Source of the DNA: Sphingobacterium phlebotomi
GTDB taxonomy: Bacteria; Bacteroidota; Bacteroidia; Sphingobacteriales; Sphingobacteriaceae
Assembly (NCBI RefSeq): GCF_008180195.1
Contig: NZ_VTAV01000013.1
Coordinates: 62,001-126,000, forward strand
DNA: 64,000 nt
Reading direction: 5' to 3'
Made by a program: the position numbers and the translations under genes. Of this stretch, positions 1 through 8,740 are shown in pieces (positions within the stretch are counted from its first letter, which is position 1; each line of letters opens with the position of its first letter). The notes below the pieces were generated by a model. That model was not told the origin of the DNA and searched no databases. It saw only the letters and a program-made list of their open reading frames with translations.

Positions 1-1
1 T

Positions 2-1039
2 TTTTTGAATGGCAATATCGAAAACTATATCGGCATGACCCGTGTCCCCACAGGCGTTATTGGACCATTGCATGTGATCGGTTCATCTGCCCAAGGAGAC
101 TTCTATGTACCGCTGGCCACGAGTGAAGGAGCTTTAGTCGCGTCGTACCATCGAGGCGCAAAGGCTTGTTCCATGGCGGGCGGCATCACCTCTATCTGTC
201 TGTTGGAGGGCGTACAACGTAGCCCAGTATTCAAATTCGAGAATATTGCCGATCTCGGGCTTTTCGTAGCCTGGCTGCTTCCACAAGTCGACAAGCTGAA
301 AGAAATCGTCGGACAGACCAGTAAATTTGCCAAATTGATGGATATCAAAGTCCAAATCGAGGGCAATCATCTCATTGTAACCCTAGAATATCATACAGGT
401 GATGCCGCTGGCCAAAATATGGTCACAATATGTACGGATGCCATTTGCCAATATATGGTAGAACAATGCCCTACCAAACCAACATTGTGGTTCATTGAAG
501 GCAACTATTCTGGCGACAAAAAGGCAACGGCTTTGTCATTTACCAATGTCAGAGGAAAAAAGGTAACTGCCGAAATTGTGTTATCGGAGGAAATTGTAAA
601 TAAGGTTCTTAAAACCACGCCTGAACTAATGGCCGAATATTGGCGTTCATCTACCATTGGCATTATACAGAGCGGTGCAATTGGCGCACAAGGACATTAC
701 GCCAATGGATTAGCAGCCTTGTTTTTGGCTACCGGTCAAGATGTTGCCTGCGTGGCAGAAGCCGCTACCGGCATCACCAGGATGGAGTGGAATAAAAACG
801 GGTCCTTGTATGCAAGTGTGACATTGCCCAATTTGGTAGTGGGCACCGTAGGTGGTGGAACACATCTGCCTACGCAACGGGAATGCCTGGAGATGATGGA
901 TTGTTATGGTGCGGGCAAAGCCCGGAAATTCGCCGAAATATGTGGAGCACTTGTTCTAGCAGGCGAACTTTCTATTGCAGCAGCTTTGTCCGCCGGACAT
1001 TTCACGCAGGCACACAAGAAGTTTGGACGAAAAAAATAG
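2..1039 (+). CDS. Hydroxymethylglutaryl-CoA reductase (5' end outside window)
   Basis: NADPH-dependent reduction of HMG-CoA to mevalonate, the committed step of the mevalonate route to isoprenoids. The family blocks are all visible: ENYIGMTRVPTGVIGPL near the left edge, the catalytic Glu in PLATSEGALVAS, the nucleotide-site GDAAGQN, the catalytic Lys in SGDKKATA, the catalytic Asp in ATGQD and the C-terminal His in SAGHFTQAH. The reading frame is open to base 2, and the first conserved block lies only a few residues in, so the real start and roughly the first 80 residues lie upstream; the TTG at 5 is not a credible start. GDAAGQN differs from the usual GDAMGMN, so this may be a divergent paralogue. 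It is first in the visible part of a lipid operon, 6 bases ahead of the next gene. Confidence 0.9.
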   Translation, partial: FLNGNIENYIGMTRVPTGVIGPLHVIGSSAQGDFYVPLATSEGALVASYHRGAKACSMAGGITSICLLEGVQRSPVFKFENIADLGLFVAWLLPQVDKLKEIVGQTSKFAKLMDIKVQIEGNHLIVTLEYHTGDAAGQNMVTICTDAICQYMVEQCPTKPTLWFIEGNYSGDKKATALSFTNVRGKKVTAEIVLSEEIVNKVLKTTPELMAEYWRSSTIGIIQSGAIGAQGHYANGLAALFLATGQDVACVAEAATGITRMEWNKNGSLYASVTLPNLVVGTVGGGTHLPTQRECLEMMDCYGAGKARKFAEICGALVLAGELSIAAALSAGHFTQAHKKFGRKK

Positions 1040-1045
1040 AACATC

Positions 1046-1624
1046 ATGGCAACCAATAAGGAAAATATATGGAATGTACCTAATGCACTGTCCGCTTACC
1101 GCATCTTGGCGTTACCATTTATTATATACGCTATTATTAGCGGAAATAAAAGTTTGTTCATCACTCTCTTATCCATTAATTTGATTACCGATATTTTGGA
1201 TGGTTTGATTGCCCGCGCTTTCAAACTGCAGACAGAGCTCGGAGCAAGACTGGATTCTTTAGCGGATATCGGAACCTACATCATGGCCTTTGTAGGCATG
1301 ATTGTGCTTGAACAAGATTTCGTACAAGAGTATAGATTTGAATTTATAGTATTGATAGGCTTATGGTTGCTTCTGCAGTTGTTAGCTATATTCCGGTTTG
1401 GACGTTTTCCCAGCTTTCACCTGTGGTCGAGCAAAGCCATCGGTTATGTTCAGGGTATATTTATATTCACCTTTTTCCTTTTGGGTTTTTGGAAACCCTA
1501 TTTTTATTTCATGGTGGTGATCAGCTGCTTATCATATCTGGAAGAATTGCTCTTGGTTGTATCGTTGCCCAGGCTCCGTTCTAACCTCAAAAGCGCATTC
1601 TTTGTCTTCCGACATAAAATATGA
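1046..1624 (+). CDS. CDP-alcohol phosphatidyltransferase family membrane enzyme
   Basis: Members transfer a phosphatidyl group from a CDP-activated lipid to an alcohol acceptor in the inner membrane. The full active-site signature D-x2-D-G-x2-A-R-x8-G-x3-D-x3-D is present (D49, D52, G53, A56, R57, G66, D70, D74), so it should be active. The 192-residue length with several hydrophobic segments fits a small family member. It starts 6 bases after the HMG-CoA reductase stop and ends 6 bases before a CdsA-type gene, so activation and head-group transfer are encoded side by side. A separate canonical PssA gene lies at 26550-27242, which argues that this one has a specialised acceptor. The acceptor cannot be read from the sequence. 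Confidence 0.88.
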   Translation: MATNKENIWNVPNALSAYRILALPFIIYAIISGNKSLFITLLSINLITDILDGLIARAFKLQTELGARLDSLADIGTYIMAFVGMIVLEQDFVQEYRFEFIVLIGLWLLLQLLAIFRFGRFPSFHLWSSKAIGYVQGIFIFTFFLLGFWKPYFYFMVVISCLSYLEELLLVVSLPRLRSNLKSAFFVFRHKI

Positions 1625-1630
1625 CGGACT

Positions 1631-2341
1631 ATGTTTTGGACATTATTCTATATTATCATTGTATTCTTCACTATCGGTGCGGTAGCCATATTCGTACTCA
1701 ATAGAACGAGTGATGCTGAACAACGGAGAGCACGTTGGGTGAAATATATCTTCTACCTCCTTGCTGTCAGTTTAACTGTCTGGTGTATCCAATATGGCAT
1801 GATGCACTATTTGGCGATCGGGTTACTCCTCATTGGAACATACGAAATCCTGACGAGCTGGCGTTCGTCAAACAACGGGATATTGTTTTTAGGACTATCT
1901 ATCCTATTTTATATGGCCATAGCTTTTGGCTTTTATCAATTTTCCAGTCAAGTCGCATTAGAAAGGATATTATATGTCTATGCCATCGTGTTTACGTTTG
2001 ATGGATTCGCCCAAATTATCGGTCAGCTCTTTGGCAGGAAGAAAGTTCTACCGAGAATCAGTCCGGATAAAACCATAGCAGGTGTTATCGGCGGGTATGT
2101 CATGGGAATAGCTACGGGATTGTTCGTGATGCAGTGGCTGAACATGTCGGGATATGCGATAGGGTTTTCGCCATTACTCATTTGCACGGCAGCCTTTGTA
2201 GGCGATGCCCTAGCTTCCTGGTACAAACGTCGGTGTAATCTAAAAGATTATAGCAACCTCATTCCTGGACATGGTGGTGTATTGGATAGGTTTGACAGTT
2301 TCCTTTTTGCAGGAGCAGTTTTTTGGTTAATTTATTTATAA
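1631..2341 (+). CDS. Phosphatidate cytidylyltransferase (CdsA-type)
   Basis: Makes a CDP-activated lipid from a phosphatidic-acid-type substrate and CTP. The C-terminal family signature is complete: S-W-Y-K-R-x4-K-D-x4-I-P-G-H-G-G-V-L-D-R-F-D (about residues 195-225). Upstream, SPDKTIAGVIGG corresponds to the SxKKTxEGxxGG block. At 236 residues it is shorter than typical CdsA, with fewer N-terminal membrane segments. It lies 6 bases after the CDP-alcohol phosphatidyltransferase, which would use its product. Whether the substrate is ordinary phosphatidate or an isoprenoid-glycerol phosphate is not decidable from sequence; the neighbouring UbiA and HMG-CoA reductase genes make an unusual substrate worth considering. 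Confidence 0.87.
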   Translation: MFWTLFYIIIVFFTIGAVAIFVLNRTSDAEQRRARWVKYIFYLLAVSLTVWCIQYGMMHYLAIGLLLIGTYEILTSWRSSNNGILFLGLSILFYMAIAFGFYQFSSQVALERILYVYAIVFTFDGFAQIIGQLFGRKKVLPRISPDKTIAGVIGGYVMGIATGLFVMQWLNMSGYAIGFSPLLICTAAFVGDALASWYKRRCNLKDYSNLIPGHGGVLDRFDSFLFAGAVFWLIYL

Positions 2342-2384
2342 ATCAAAACTTCGGGGTAGAAACACGTCGCCCCTACAACATATT

Positions 2385-3347
2385 ATGGGAACACAACAAA
2401 ATGAATACAGCAATCAGGAAGAAAACAACGCTTCTTTCATAAAGCGTTTCTGGATATATCAACGAGAGCGTTTCCCGTTGTTGGCACACGGGATTATGAT
2501 TAGTGCCTTTAGTTTTTCGGCCATAGCTTATTCCAGAATTTCGAGAGGTGTGGAGGGTTTCATCTCTTGGCAACATTTTTTGGTAGGCGTATTTACCACA
2601 GTCACACTTTTTTTACTGGTTAGGATATTTGACGAGTTCAAGGACGCCAAAGAAGATGCGATGTATCGGAAAGAATTGCCTGTTCCACGTGGGTTGATTT
2701 CTTTTAAAGAACTGAGATTAACAGGTATGGTGCTATTTTTAGTACAAATCAGCGTCAACCTCATTTTCTTCCCCAAGATGCTGATCATTTATGGCATCGT
2801 CATTTTTTACCTGTGCTTGATGGGGAAAGAATTTTTTGTGGCGGATTGGCTGAAGAAGCATCCCTTTTGGTACGTGACTTCGCACATGCTGATTATTCCG
2901 CTGATTGATATTTACGCCAGTGGACTGGATTGGTTGCTGGCAGGTGCCGATGCACCAAGAGGATTACTGTTCTTTTTCGCTGTTTCTTTCATGAATGGTA
3001 TCGTCCTTGAAATTGGACGAAAAATAAGAACCCCATCCGATGAGAAGGTTGGTGTAGAAACCTATTCGTATATGCTTGGCGCTAAAAAAGCGACAGAATT
3101 ATGGATATTTATTTTGTTCGTTACATGGCTGTTAAGTATAGCAGCATCTTATTATGCCGGGTACGGTATACTTGCTTATATCATTTTAACCGCTATATTT
3201 ATGTTGAGTTGTATCTCGGCTGTTCTGTTTATGAACAACATGACAAGTAAGCGTGCAAAAGCAATTGAATTGACTTCAGCAGGATGGACAATCGCTATGT
3301 ATCTCAGCTTAGGTGGTGTGCCGATGTTGGAACGCTTGTTTGGATAA
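2385..3347 (+). CDS. UbiA-family prenyltransferase-like membrane protein
   Basis: UbiA proteins are polytopic membrane enzymes that join a prenyl diphosphate to an acceptor using two Asp-rich motifs. Here the first motif is D-E-F-K-D-A-K-E-D (D83, D87, D91), followed by PVPRGLIS as in the family. The second region, EIGRKIRTPSDEKVGVETYS (about residues 205-225), matches the loop that binds the diphosphate. Length 320 with about eight or nine hydrophobic segments is typical. The 43-base gap upstream contains a GGGG/CCCC imperfect palindrome but no clear terminator, so the operon probably continues through it. The acceptor is unknown; quinone, chlorophyll-like or glycerol-phosphate acceptors are all possible for the family. 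Confidence 0.8.
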   Translation: MGTQQNEYSNQEENNASFIKRFWIYQRERFPLLAHGIMISAFSFSAIAYSRISRGVEGFISWQHFLVGVFTTVTLFLLVRIFDEFKDAKEDAMYRKELPVPRGLISFKELRLTGMVLFLVQISVNLIFFPKMLIIYGIVIFYLCLMGKEFFVADWLKKHPFWYVTSHMLIIPLIDIYASGLDWLLAGADAPRGLLFFFAVSFMNGIVLEIGRKIRTPSDEKVGVETYSYMLGAKKATELWIFILFVTWLLSIAASYYAGYGILAYIILTAIFMLSCISAVLFMNNMTSKRAKAIELTSAGWTIAMYLSLGGVPMLERLFG

Positions 3348-3377
3348 CAACCCTCATTCAAAAAAAAGAAAAAACAA

Positions 3378-6014
3378 ATGATTTTTATTCAAGGTAATCA
3401 ATATCAATATATAGAACATCCGGCGATTGGAGGCAAAGCTAAAAATCTACTGAAATTAGGTCAGTTAGGTCTGCATGTTCCGAAATGGGCCGTATTACCC
3501 GCTGATTTTCTGGCCGAGGTCTTCAAAAATGTATCCTCCATCGAGCATACAAAAGATGTATTGCATGCCATCGACCGATACGTCTTCCCTCCTGTCGTAC
3601 AAGCCAAATTAAACGAATTGTTCGCCGATGTCACCTATTTGGCAGTACGTTCTTCCGCGTTGGACGAAGATGGACGGCAACATTCTTTTGCCGGACAGTT
3701 TGAAAGCTATCTATATGTCAAAAAAGAACACGTGCTGGAAAGCATAAAAGATGTCTGGCGTTCCGTTTTTTCGGAACGTGTGCTTTCTTACCGACAGGCA
3801 AACCATCTGGGCCCAAGCTTGGGCATCGGCGTTATCATACAGGAAATGATTGATGCCGATGCTGCGGGAGTCGCTTTTGGTATGAACCCCGTAAATGGAC
3901 ATCGGAAAGAGAAACTCATATCGGCTGTATTTGGCGTGGGCGAAGGTTTGGTATCCGGTGAGCTGGAAGCAGATCATTATATGATCACCAACAGGCTTAT
4001 CGATCGGCAGACCGTTCGCAAAAAACAGAAAATGGTGTTCAACCCGAGCGGTGCAGGTGGAACTGTATTGATAGACGTTCCGAGAATCAATCAAAATGAC
4101 CAGGCCGTTTCGGACGAAATCCTTTGGCAACTGGACGAGTTATTGGAGAAGCTAAGAAAATCCTTCGGGCTATATCAAGATATGGAGTTCGCCGTTAAGG
4201 ACGATAACCTGTATATCTTACAGACACGTCCGATAACGGGACTTTCCAAATTGCCCGATCCGACCAGCGAATATATTGTATGGGACAACAGTAATATCGT
4301 GGAATCTTACCCTGGCGTAACCACACCATTAACCTTTTCTTTTATCAGCCAATCATACGAAACCGCTTACAAAATATTTGTATCGATATTAGGCGTGGAT
4401 GAGCAGACTATCCATCGTCATCAAGGGGTGTTTGCGAATATGCTCGGGTTCATCAATGGGCGGGTATATTATAATTTACGATCCTGGTATCATTTATTGG
4501 CGATGTTACCCGGATACAGCCTGAATGCACGTTTTATGGAGCAAATGATGGGCGTCAAAGAAAGTTTCGATGTTCCGGAAAGTTATCTCTTACCAAAAGG
4601 AAAAGCATGGAGACGTATTTTGAAAATGCTCGTTAAGATGTACAGACATTTCAGAACTTTACCCAAACAGCGGATAGCGTTCAAAAATTTATTGGACCGC
4701 ACGATCGATAAGTACAAAAGAATAGATTTTCAATCCAAGGACGCCAACGAATTGATGAATTTGTATCTTCATTTCGAACGAACACTTCTCCATCAGTGGA
4801 AGGCTCCCCTACTCAATGATTTTTTCGCGATGATATGGTTTGGATTGCTCAAAAAACGCTGTGAGGAGTATACAAAAGAAAAACATCCGAATATCCATAA
4901 CGACCTGTTATGCGGCAGTTCGGATATCATCTCTACACAACCGATTCACCGCAGTGTCGAGATAGCAACCTATATTTCAGATACCCCCTATTTGAAACAA
5001 GTGTTCCTCCGCGAAACGTCCGAGGATATCTGGCAGTTTTTGCTATACGACCATCTCCCAGAAAGCAAGAAAGCAAAACAGATGGTTCAACAATACTTAA
5101 CAGATTTTGGAGAGCGGTGTGTTGGGGAATTAAAGTTGGAAACCATCTCCTATACACAAGATCCATCTCGATTTGTACAGGTACTGAAATCATACGTCGA
5201 GTCTGGAATCACATCCGCTAAAACTTCTAACCAAATAGAGGAAAAGCTCCGAACAGATGCGGAAGCCGTCATGAAGAAAGCGCTACGCCATAAGCCGTTC
5301 AAAAAATGGATTTTCAAGAAAACATTAAATCGCACCCGTGATTTGGTGAGCGCACGTGAAAACCTACGCTATGAACGAACCAGAGGTTTTGGGATTGTGC
5401 GGGAGATTTTCACCTATATCGGTAAGCGGTTCTATGAAGAAGATGTACTGGAATTTGATCGCGATATCTTCTTCTTGAGCAAAGAAGAAATTTTCGCCTA
5501 TATTGAGGGTCGCAGTTTAACAACCGACCTCAAATCACTCGTCGCCGTACGCAAAGAAGAGCACGAGCGCTTCCAGCAGATGCCGATGCCGTCCGAACGC
5601 ATCGGTACGTACGGCATTGTGTACCAAAGTAACGATTTTTATAGCAAGAGCAAGATAGAAATAGCAGAAAGCGACTTAAAAGGAATTGGTTGCTGTCCGG
5701 GACAGGTCAAAGCGAGAGCTCGTGTCGTACACCATCCGAACGACATAGATTCCTTGGATGGCGATATTCTAGTAACAACCAGTACCGACCCCGGATGGGT
5801 AACGCTTTTCCCCAGTGCAGGAGCTATTATTGTGGAACGAGGAAGTCTACTGAGCCATTCGGCGATCGTTTCCCGGGAAATGGGCATTCCCTGTATTGTT
5901 AGCGTAACAGGATTATTGTCTCGTGTCAAAACAGGCGATTGGATCAAGATGGATGGGAGTACAGGTGAAATCAAGATTTTGGACGAAGAACAAAAAAAAC
6001 ACCATCATGGGTAA
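3378..6014 (+). CDS. PEP-synthase/rifampin-phosphotransferase-like dikinase
   Basis: The architecture is an N-terminal ATP-grasp domain (GGKAKNLLKLG near the start, AVRSSALDED, IIQEMIDADAAGVAFG, ending in LYILQTRPIT near residue 285), a long middle region of about 450 residues, and a C-terminal swivelling phosphohistidine domain. The phosphohistidine is H827 in RGSLLSHSAIVSREMGIP. At 878 residues this is the layout and size of rifampin phosphotransferases, which phosphorylate a small-molecule hydroxyl with ATP. True PEP synthase instead ends in a PEP/pyruvate-binding TIM barrel, and none is seen after the His domain. In this operon it probably phosphorylates a hydroxyl on a lipid or lipid precursor, which is inference. 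Its stop lies 8 bases inside the next gene. Confidence 0.8.
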   Translation: MIFIQGNQYQYIEHPAIGGKAKNLLKLGQLGLHVPKWAVLPADFLAEVFKNVSSIEHTKDVLHAIDRYVFPPVVQAKLNELFADVTYLAVRSSALDEDGRQHSFAGQFESYLYVKKEHVLESIKDVWRSVFSERVLSYRQANHLGPSLGIGVIIQEMIDADAAGVAFGMNPVNGHRKEKLISAVFGVGEGLVSGELEADHYMITNRLIDRQTVRKKQKMVFNPSGAGGTVLIDVPRINQNDQAVSDEILWQLDELLEKLRKSFGLYQDMEFAVKDDNLYILQTRPITGLSKLPDPTSEYIVWDNSNIVESYPGVTTPLTFSFISQSYETAYKIFVSILGVDEQTIHRHQGVFANMLGFINGRVYYNLRSWYHLLAMLPGYSLNARFMEQMMGVKESFDVPESYLLPKGKAWRRILKMLVKMYRHFRTLPKQRIAFKNLLDRTIDKYKRIDFQSKDANELMNLYLHFERTLLHQWKAPLLNDFFAMIWFGLLKKRCEEYTKEKHPNIHNDLLCGSSDIISTQPIHRSVEIATYISDTPYLKQVFLRETSEDIWQFLLYDHLPESKKAKQMVQQYLTDFGERCVGELKLETISYTQDPSRFVQVLKSYVESGITSAKTSNQIEEKLRTDAEAVMKKALRHKPFKKWIFKKTLNRTRDLVSARENLRYERTRGFGIVREIFTYIGKRFYEEDVLEFDRDIFFLSKEEIFAYIEGRSLTTDLKSLVAVRKEEHERFQQMPMPSERIGTYGIVYQSNDFYSKSKIEIAESDLKGIGCCPGQVKARARVVHHPNDIDSLDGDILVTTSTDPGWVTLFPSAGAIIVERGSLLSHSAIVSREMGIPCIVSVTGLLSRVKTGDWIKMDGSTGEIKILDEEQKKHHHG

Positions 6015-7092
6015 TCTGGATAAAAAAGTTGATTTTAGTATTATCCGTTATGCCAATTGTTGGGAAGATCCGGAGATTCTGCTCCCGGGACTGGCACCTA
6101 AAAGCGGTTCGAAAATTTTATCCATCGCTTCCGCCGGAGACAACAGTTTTTCATTGCTTAACACTGATCCCGAACTGGTTATCGCCGTAGACGTAAATCT
6201 GACCCAACTATACCTCGTAGAGTTGAAAAAAGCTGCTATTCGTTCTTTGGACTATGAAGACGTACTTATTTTTCTGGGTTTTCACGAGGGGGCAGACAGA
6301 CTGAAACTATTCCAACAGTTGAAACAGGAGTTAACTACTGATACGCGTCAATATTGGGAACGACATACCGATACGATAACCCGAGGCATCATACACCAAG
6401 GAAAATTCGAACGGTATTTTCAGCTGTTTGCCAAACGCGTATTGCCTTTCATTCACCGTAAACGACAGGTCGAACAATTGCTGGCATCAAAAGATGAAAT
6501 GGAACAAGTCCAGTTTTACCACAAAAATTGGAATACCTGGCGTTGGCGTTTATTCTTCAATATCTTCTTTAGTCGTTTCGTGATGGGGAAATGGGGACGT
6601 GATCCACAGTTCTTAAAAGAAGTAGGCATAGACGTTTCCGCTTACATCTTCAAGAAAGCCGAGAAACAGCTAAAAAAGGTCGGTGCACAGCGAAATCCGC
6701 TGCTGCGTTATAACCTAACCGGAAATTTCGGTTCGCTATTGCCGCATTATTTACGCCCCGAGTCCTATAATAAGATAAAGGGCAATTTGGATAGTTTAAT
6801 TATACGTCAGGGATTCGCCGAGCAGGTAGCGCAGGATTATGGTCGATTTCATAGCATGAATTTATCCAATATATTCGAGTACATGGACAAAAAACTCTTT
6901 ACGGAAACCGCAGAAAAACTGATACAACTGTTGGCAGATGGTGGCAGAATCGGTTATTGGAATTTGATGGTACCACGACGTATCTCCGGCATTTTTCCGT
7001 CCGAAGTACGCTATTTGAGCAAACTGTCCCAAACACTAACAGCGGATGACAACGGCTTCTTTTACAATCAATTTATCGTGGAAGAAAAGTAA
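6007..7092 (+). CDS. BtaA-like S-adenosylmethionine:lipid 3-amino-3-carboxypropyltransferase (DUF3419)
   Basis: BtaA moves the 3-amino-3-carboxypropyl group of S-adenosylmethionine onto diacylglycerol, giving diacylglyceryl-homoserine, the precursor of betaine lipids. The family pattern is visible throughout: IIRYANCWEDPEILLPGL near the N-terminus, ILSIASAGDNSFSLL and VIAVDVNLTQLYLVELK as the SAM fold, GKFERYFQLF and TWRWRLFFNIFFSRFVMG in the middle, and NLSNIFEYMDKKLF followed by GYWNLMVPRR at the end. The ATG at 6007 lies inside the last codons of the dikinase (8-base overlap) and gives a 361-residue protein; a longer in-frame start at 5923 would lie deep inside the upstream gene and was not used. 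No BtaB-type N-methyltransferase is in the window, so the product may stay unmethylated. Confidence 0.88.
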   Translation: MGNLDKKVDFSIIRYANCWEDPEILLPGLAPKSGSKILSIASAGDNSFSLLNTDPELVIAVDVNLTQLYLVELKKAAIRSLDYEDVLIFLGFHEGADRLKLFQQLKQELTTDTRQYWERHTDTITRGIIHQGKFERYFQLFAKRVLPFIHRKRQVEQLLASKDEMEQVQFYHKNWNTWRWRLFFNIFFSRFVMGKWGRDPQFLKEVGIDVSAYIFKKAEKQLKKVGAQRNPLLRYNLTGNFGSLLPHYLRPESYNKIKGNLDSLIIRQGFAEQVAQDYGRFHSMNLSNIFEYMDKKLFTETAEKLIQLLADGGRIGYWNLMVPRRISGIFPSEVRYLSKLSQTLTADDNGFFYNQFIVEEK

Positions 7093-7772
7093 TGGAAACG
7101 AACCTGAAACATACACTTATCCTCGCAGGATGCTATCTGGTGCTCTTCGGCCTCGGAGAGTTCTTGTATCACGGTTTAAAAGTAAAAGTCGAGTTAACAA
7201 GAAAATTGGTGCATCTGGGTACAGGACTGCTAGCCTTACTTTTCCCTGTACTGCTCGACAACCATTGGTGGGTGCTATTATTATGCGCTTCATTTGCGGT
7301 GATACTGATTTGTTCGTTGCGCTTCGATCTGCTAAAATCTATCAACGCGATCGATCGCAAATCAGTAGGTAGCTTAGCCTATCCGGTAGCCGTTTACGGA
7401 TGCTACCTTTCGTACAGCTATCAAGGACATCAATACATCTATTATTACCTTCCTATCATGATACTCGCTATCAGTGACCCTTTGGCGGCATTGTGTGGTA
7501 AAAAATGGCCTTGGGGTTCTTATCGAATAGCCGGGGCTACGAAAACAGCAACAGGGTCTTTGGTCTTCTTTATCGGTGCCTTTTTGATTGCCTTTCTCAG
7601 CTGGCGATACTTTTATTTATCTGACATGAATACGAGTAAGGTGTTAGCTTTTGCGTTTATTGCGTTATTATCGACTATTGCCGAAGCCGTCAGCCGGGAC
7701 GGTTATGATAATGTTTCGATTCCTTTCACAGTCATAGCGAGCATGTTATTGACACAATCATGGATAATATGA
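7092..7772 (+). CDS. Phytol/dolichol kinase-like CTP-dependent membrane kinase
   Basis: This family covers CTP-dependent phytol, farnesol and dolichol kinases, related to CdsA. The protein has 226 residues with about six or seven hydrophobic segments. Supporting blocks are LTRKLVHLGTGLLALLFP near residue 35, AISDPLAALCGKKW, a Lys/Thr-rich AGATKTATGSLVFF that matches the kinase K-T-x-x-G-S pattern, and EAVSRDGYDNVSIP near the C-terminus. The ATG overlaps the previous stop by one base (TAATG). Next to a UbiA protein and HMG-CoA reductase it would fit phosphorylation of a polyprenol or other isoprenoid alcohol. The exact alcohol is not predictable. Confidence 0.78.
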   Translation: METNLKHTLILAGCYLVLFGLGEFLYHGLKVKVELTRKLVHLGTGLLALLFPVLLDNHWWVLLLCASFAVILICSLRFDLLKSINAIDRKSVGSLAYPVAVYGCYLSYSYQGHQYIYYYLPIMILAISDPLAALCGKKWPWGSYRIAGATKTATGSLVFFIGAFLIAFLSWRYFYLSDMNTSKVLAFAFIALLSTIAEAVSRDGYDNVSIPFTVIASMLLTQSWII

Positions 7773-8740
7773 TGACCACCGAAATTTACGATAAGGACCA
7801 ATCCGACACATTTGCTCGAATAAATGTATCGCAAGAAAATGAATATATTCCTACGGATCACTACCACGCAGGTATTGCGGTTAAACAGCAAGACAATTAC
7901 CTTGCAAAAGCTGTTTTATATATAAATAAGGGGATAAAATATCAATATAAAAATGTAGGATTGGTTGGTGCATACGAGGCACAAGAAAACGAGGAGGCGG
8001 TGCGGCAATTGTTTCAGGCCGTCGAAAAGCTGGCCAAGGAAAAAGGTCTAGATTTCCTCATTGGTCCGATGAACGGTTCAACCTGGGAAAATTACCGCTT
8101 TCATGACCATCCCGAAAATCCCTTGTTCTTTATGGAGATGAAACACCAATCTCATTATGCCAAACAATGGAAATCAATGTGCTTTCAACCGATAGCGCAT
8201 TACTATTCGGCGATAGCCACCCTTACACCACGACGAAATGAAAAAACCGATCAGGTAAAAAGCAGGTTATTTCGTGATGGAGTTGTCATCCGGGGAATAG
8301 ATATGGATAATTACGAAGCCGATCTGAAAAAACTATATCCGTTTTTACACGAATCCTTCAAACAAAACTTTTTATACACGCCCATTAGCGAATCGTCTTT
8401 TTTAGTAAAGTACTTACCATTGCAACCTGTGCTGAAGCCAGAATTAGTCCAAATTGCAGAACACGAGGGTAAGATCGTTGGTGTTTTGCTGGGTACGGAT
8501 GATCTTTTGAACCCAACAAGCAAAACCTTAATCATCAAAACGCTCGCTCGTAGTCCAGAACGACTATATCGGGGTTTAGGATTAGTATTGGTCGATGAAT
8601 TTTATCAAAAAGGAATATCCGGGGCATATCAGCAAATTGTTTTTGCTTTCATGATTGACGAGGGTGATGCAACTCCCCTATCCGATCACTACAATGGACA
8701 TCTGTTAAAAACCTATACGCTCTATGGAAAATCCATTTAA
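7769..8740 (+). CDS. GNAT-fold acyltransferase-like protein
   Basis: Soluble protein of about 323 residues. The middle contains FLIGPMNGSTWENYRF followed by a Pro/aromatic stretch and a second CoA-fold-like half (EGKIVGVLLG, then a C-terminal region LYRGLGLVLVDEFYQKG). This two-halved layout is seen in GNAT-superfamily proteins annotated as N-acyl or N-acetyltransferases, including bacterial ceramide-synthase-type enzymes; that likeness is from memory and is not a close match. I chose the ATG at 7769, which overlaps the upstream TGA as ATGA; an in-frame ATG at 7760 is also possible. It overlaps the following acyl ligase by 17 bases, so a ligase-acyltransferase partnership is likely. Confidence 0.6.
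   Translation: MMTTEIYDKDQSDTFARINVSQENEYIPTDHYHAGIAVKQQDNYLAKAVLYINKGIKYQYKNVGLVGAYEAQENEEAVRQLFQAVEKLAKEKGLDFLIGPMNGSTWENYRFHDHPENPLFFMEMKHQSHYAKQWKSMCFQPIAHYYSAIATLTPRRNEKTDQVKSRLFRDGVVIRGIDMDNYEADLKKLYPFLHESFKQNFLYTPISESSFLVKYLPLQPVLKPELVQIAEHEGKIVGVLLGTDDLLNPTSKTLIIKTLARSPERLYRGLGLVLVDEFYQKGISGAYQQIVFAFMIDEGDATPLSDHYNGHLLKTYTLYGKSI

Noticed and set aside
5..7. TTG at base 5 as the start of HMG-CoA reductase
   Set aside because: The frame is open to the edge and the first conserved family block begins almost immediately, so the N-terminus is cut off and the TTG is internal.
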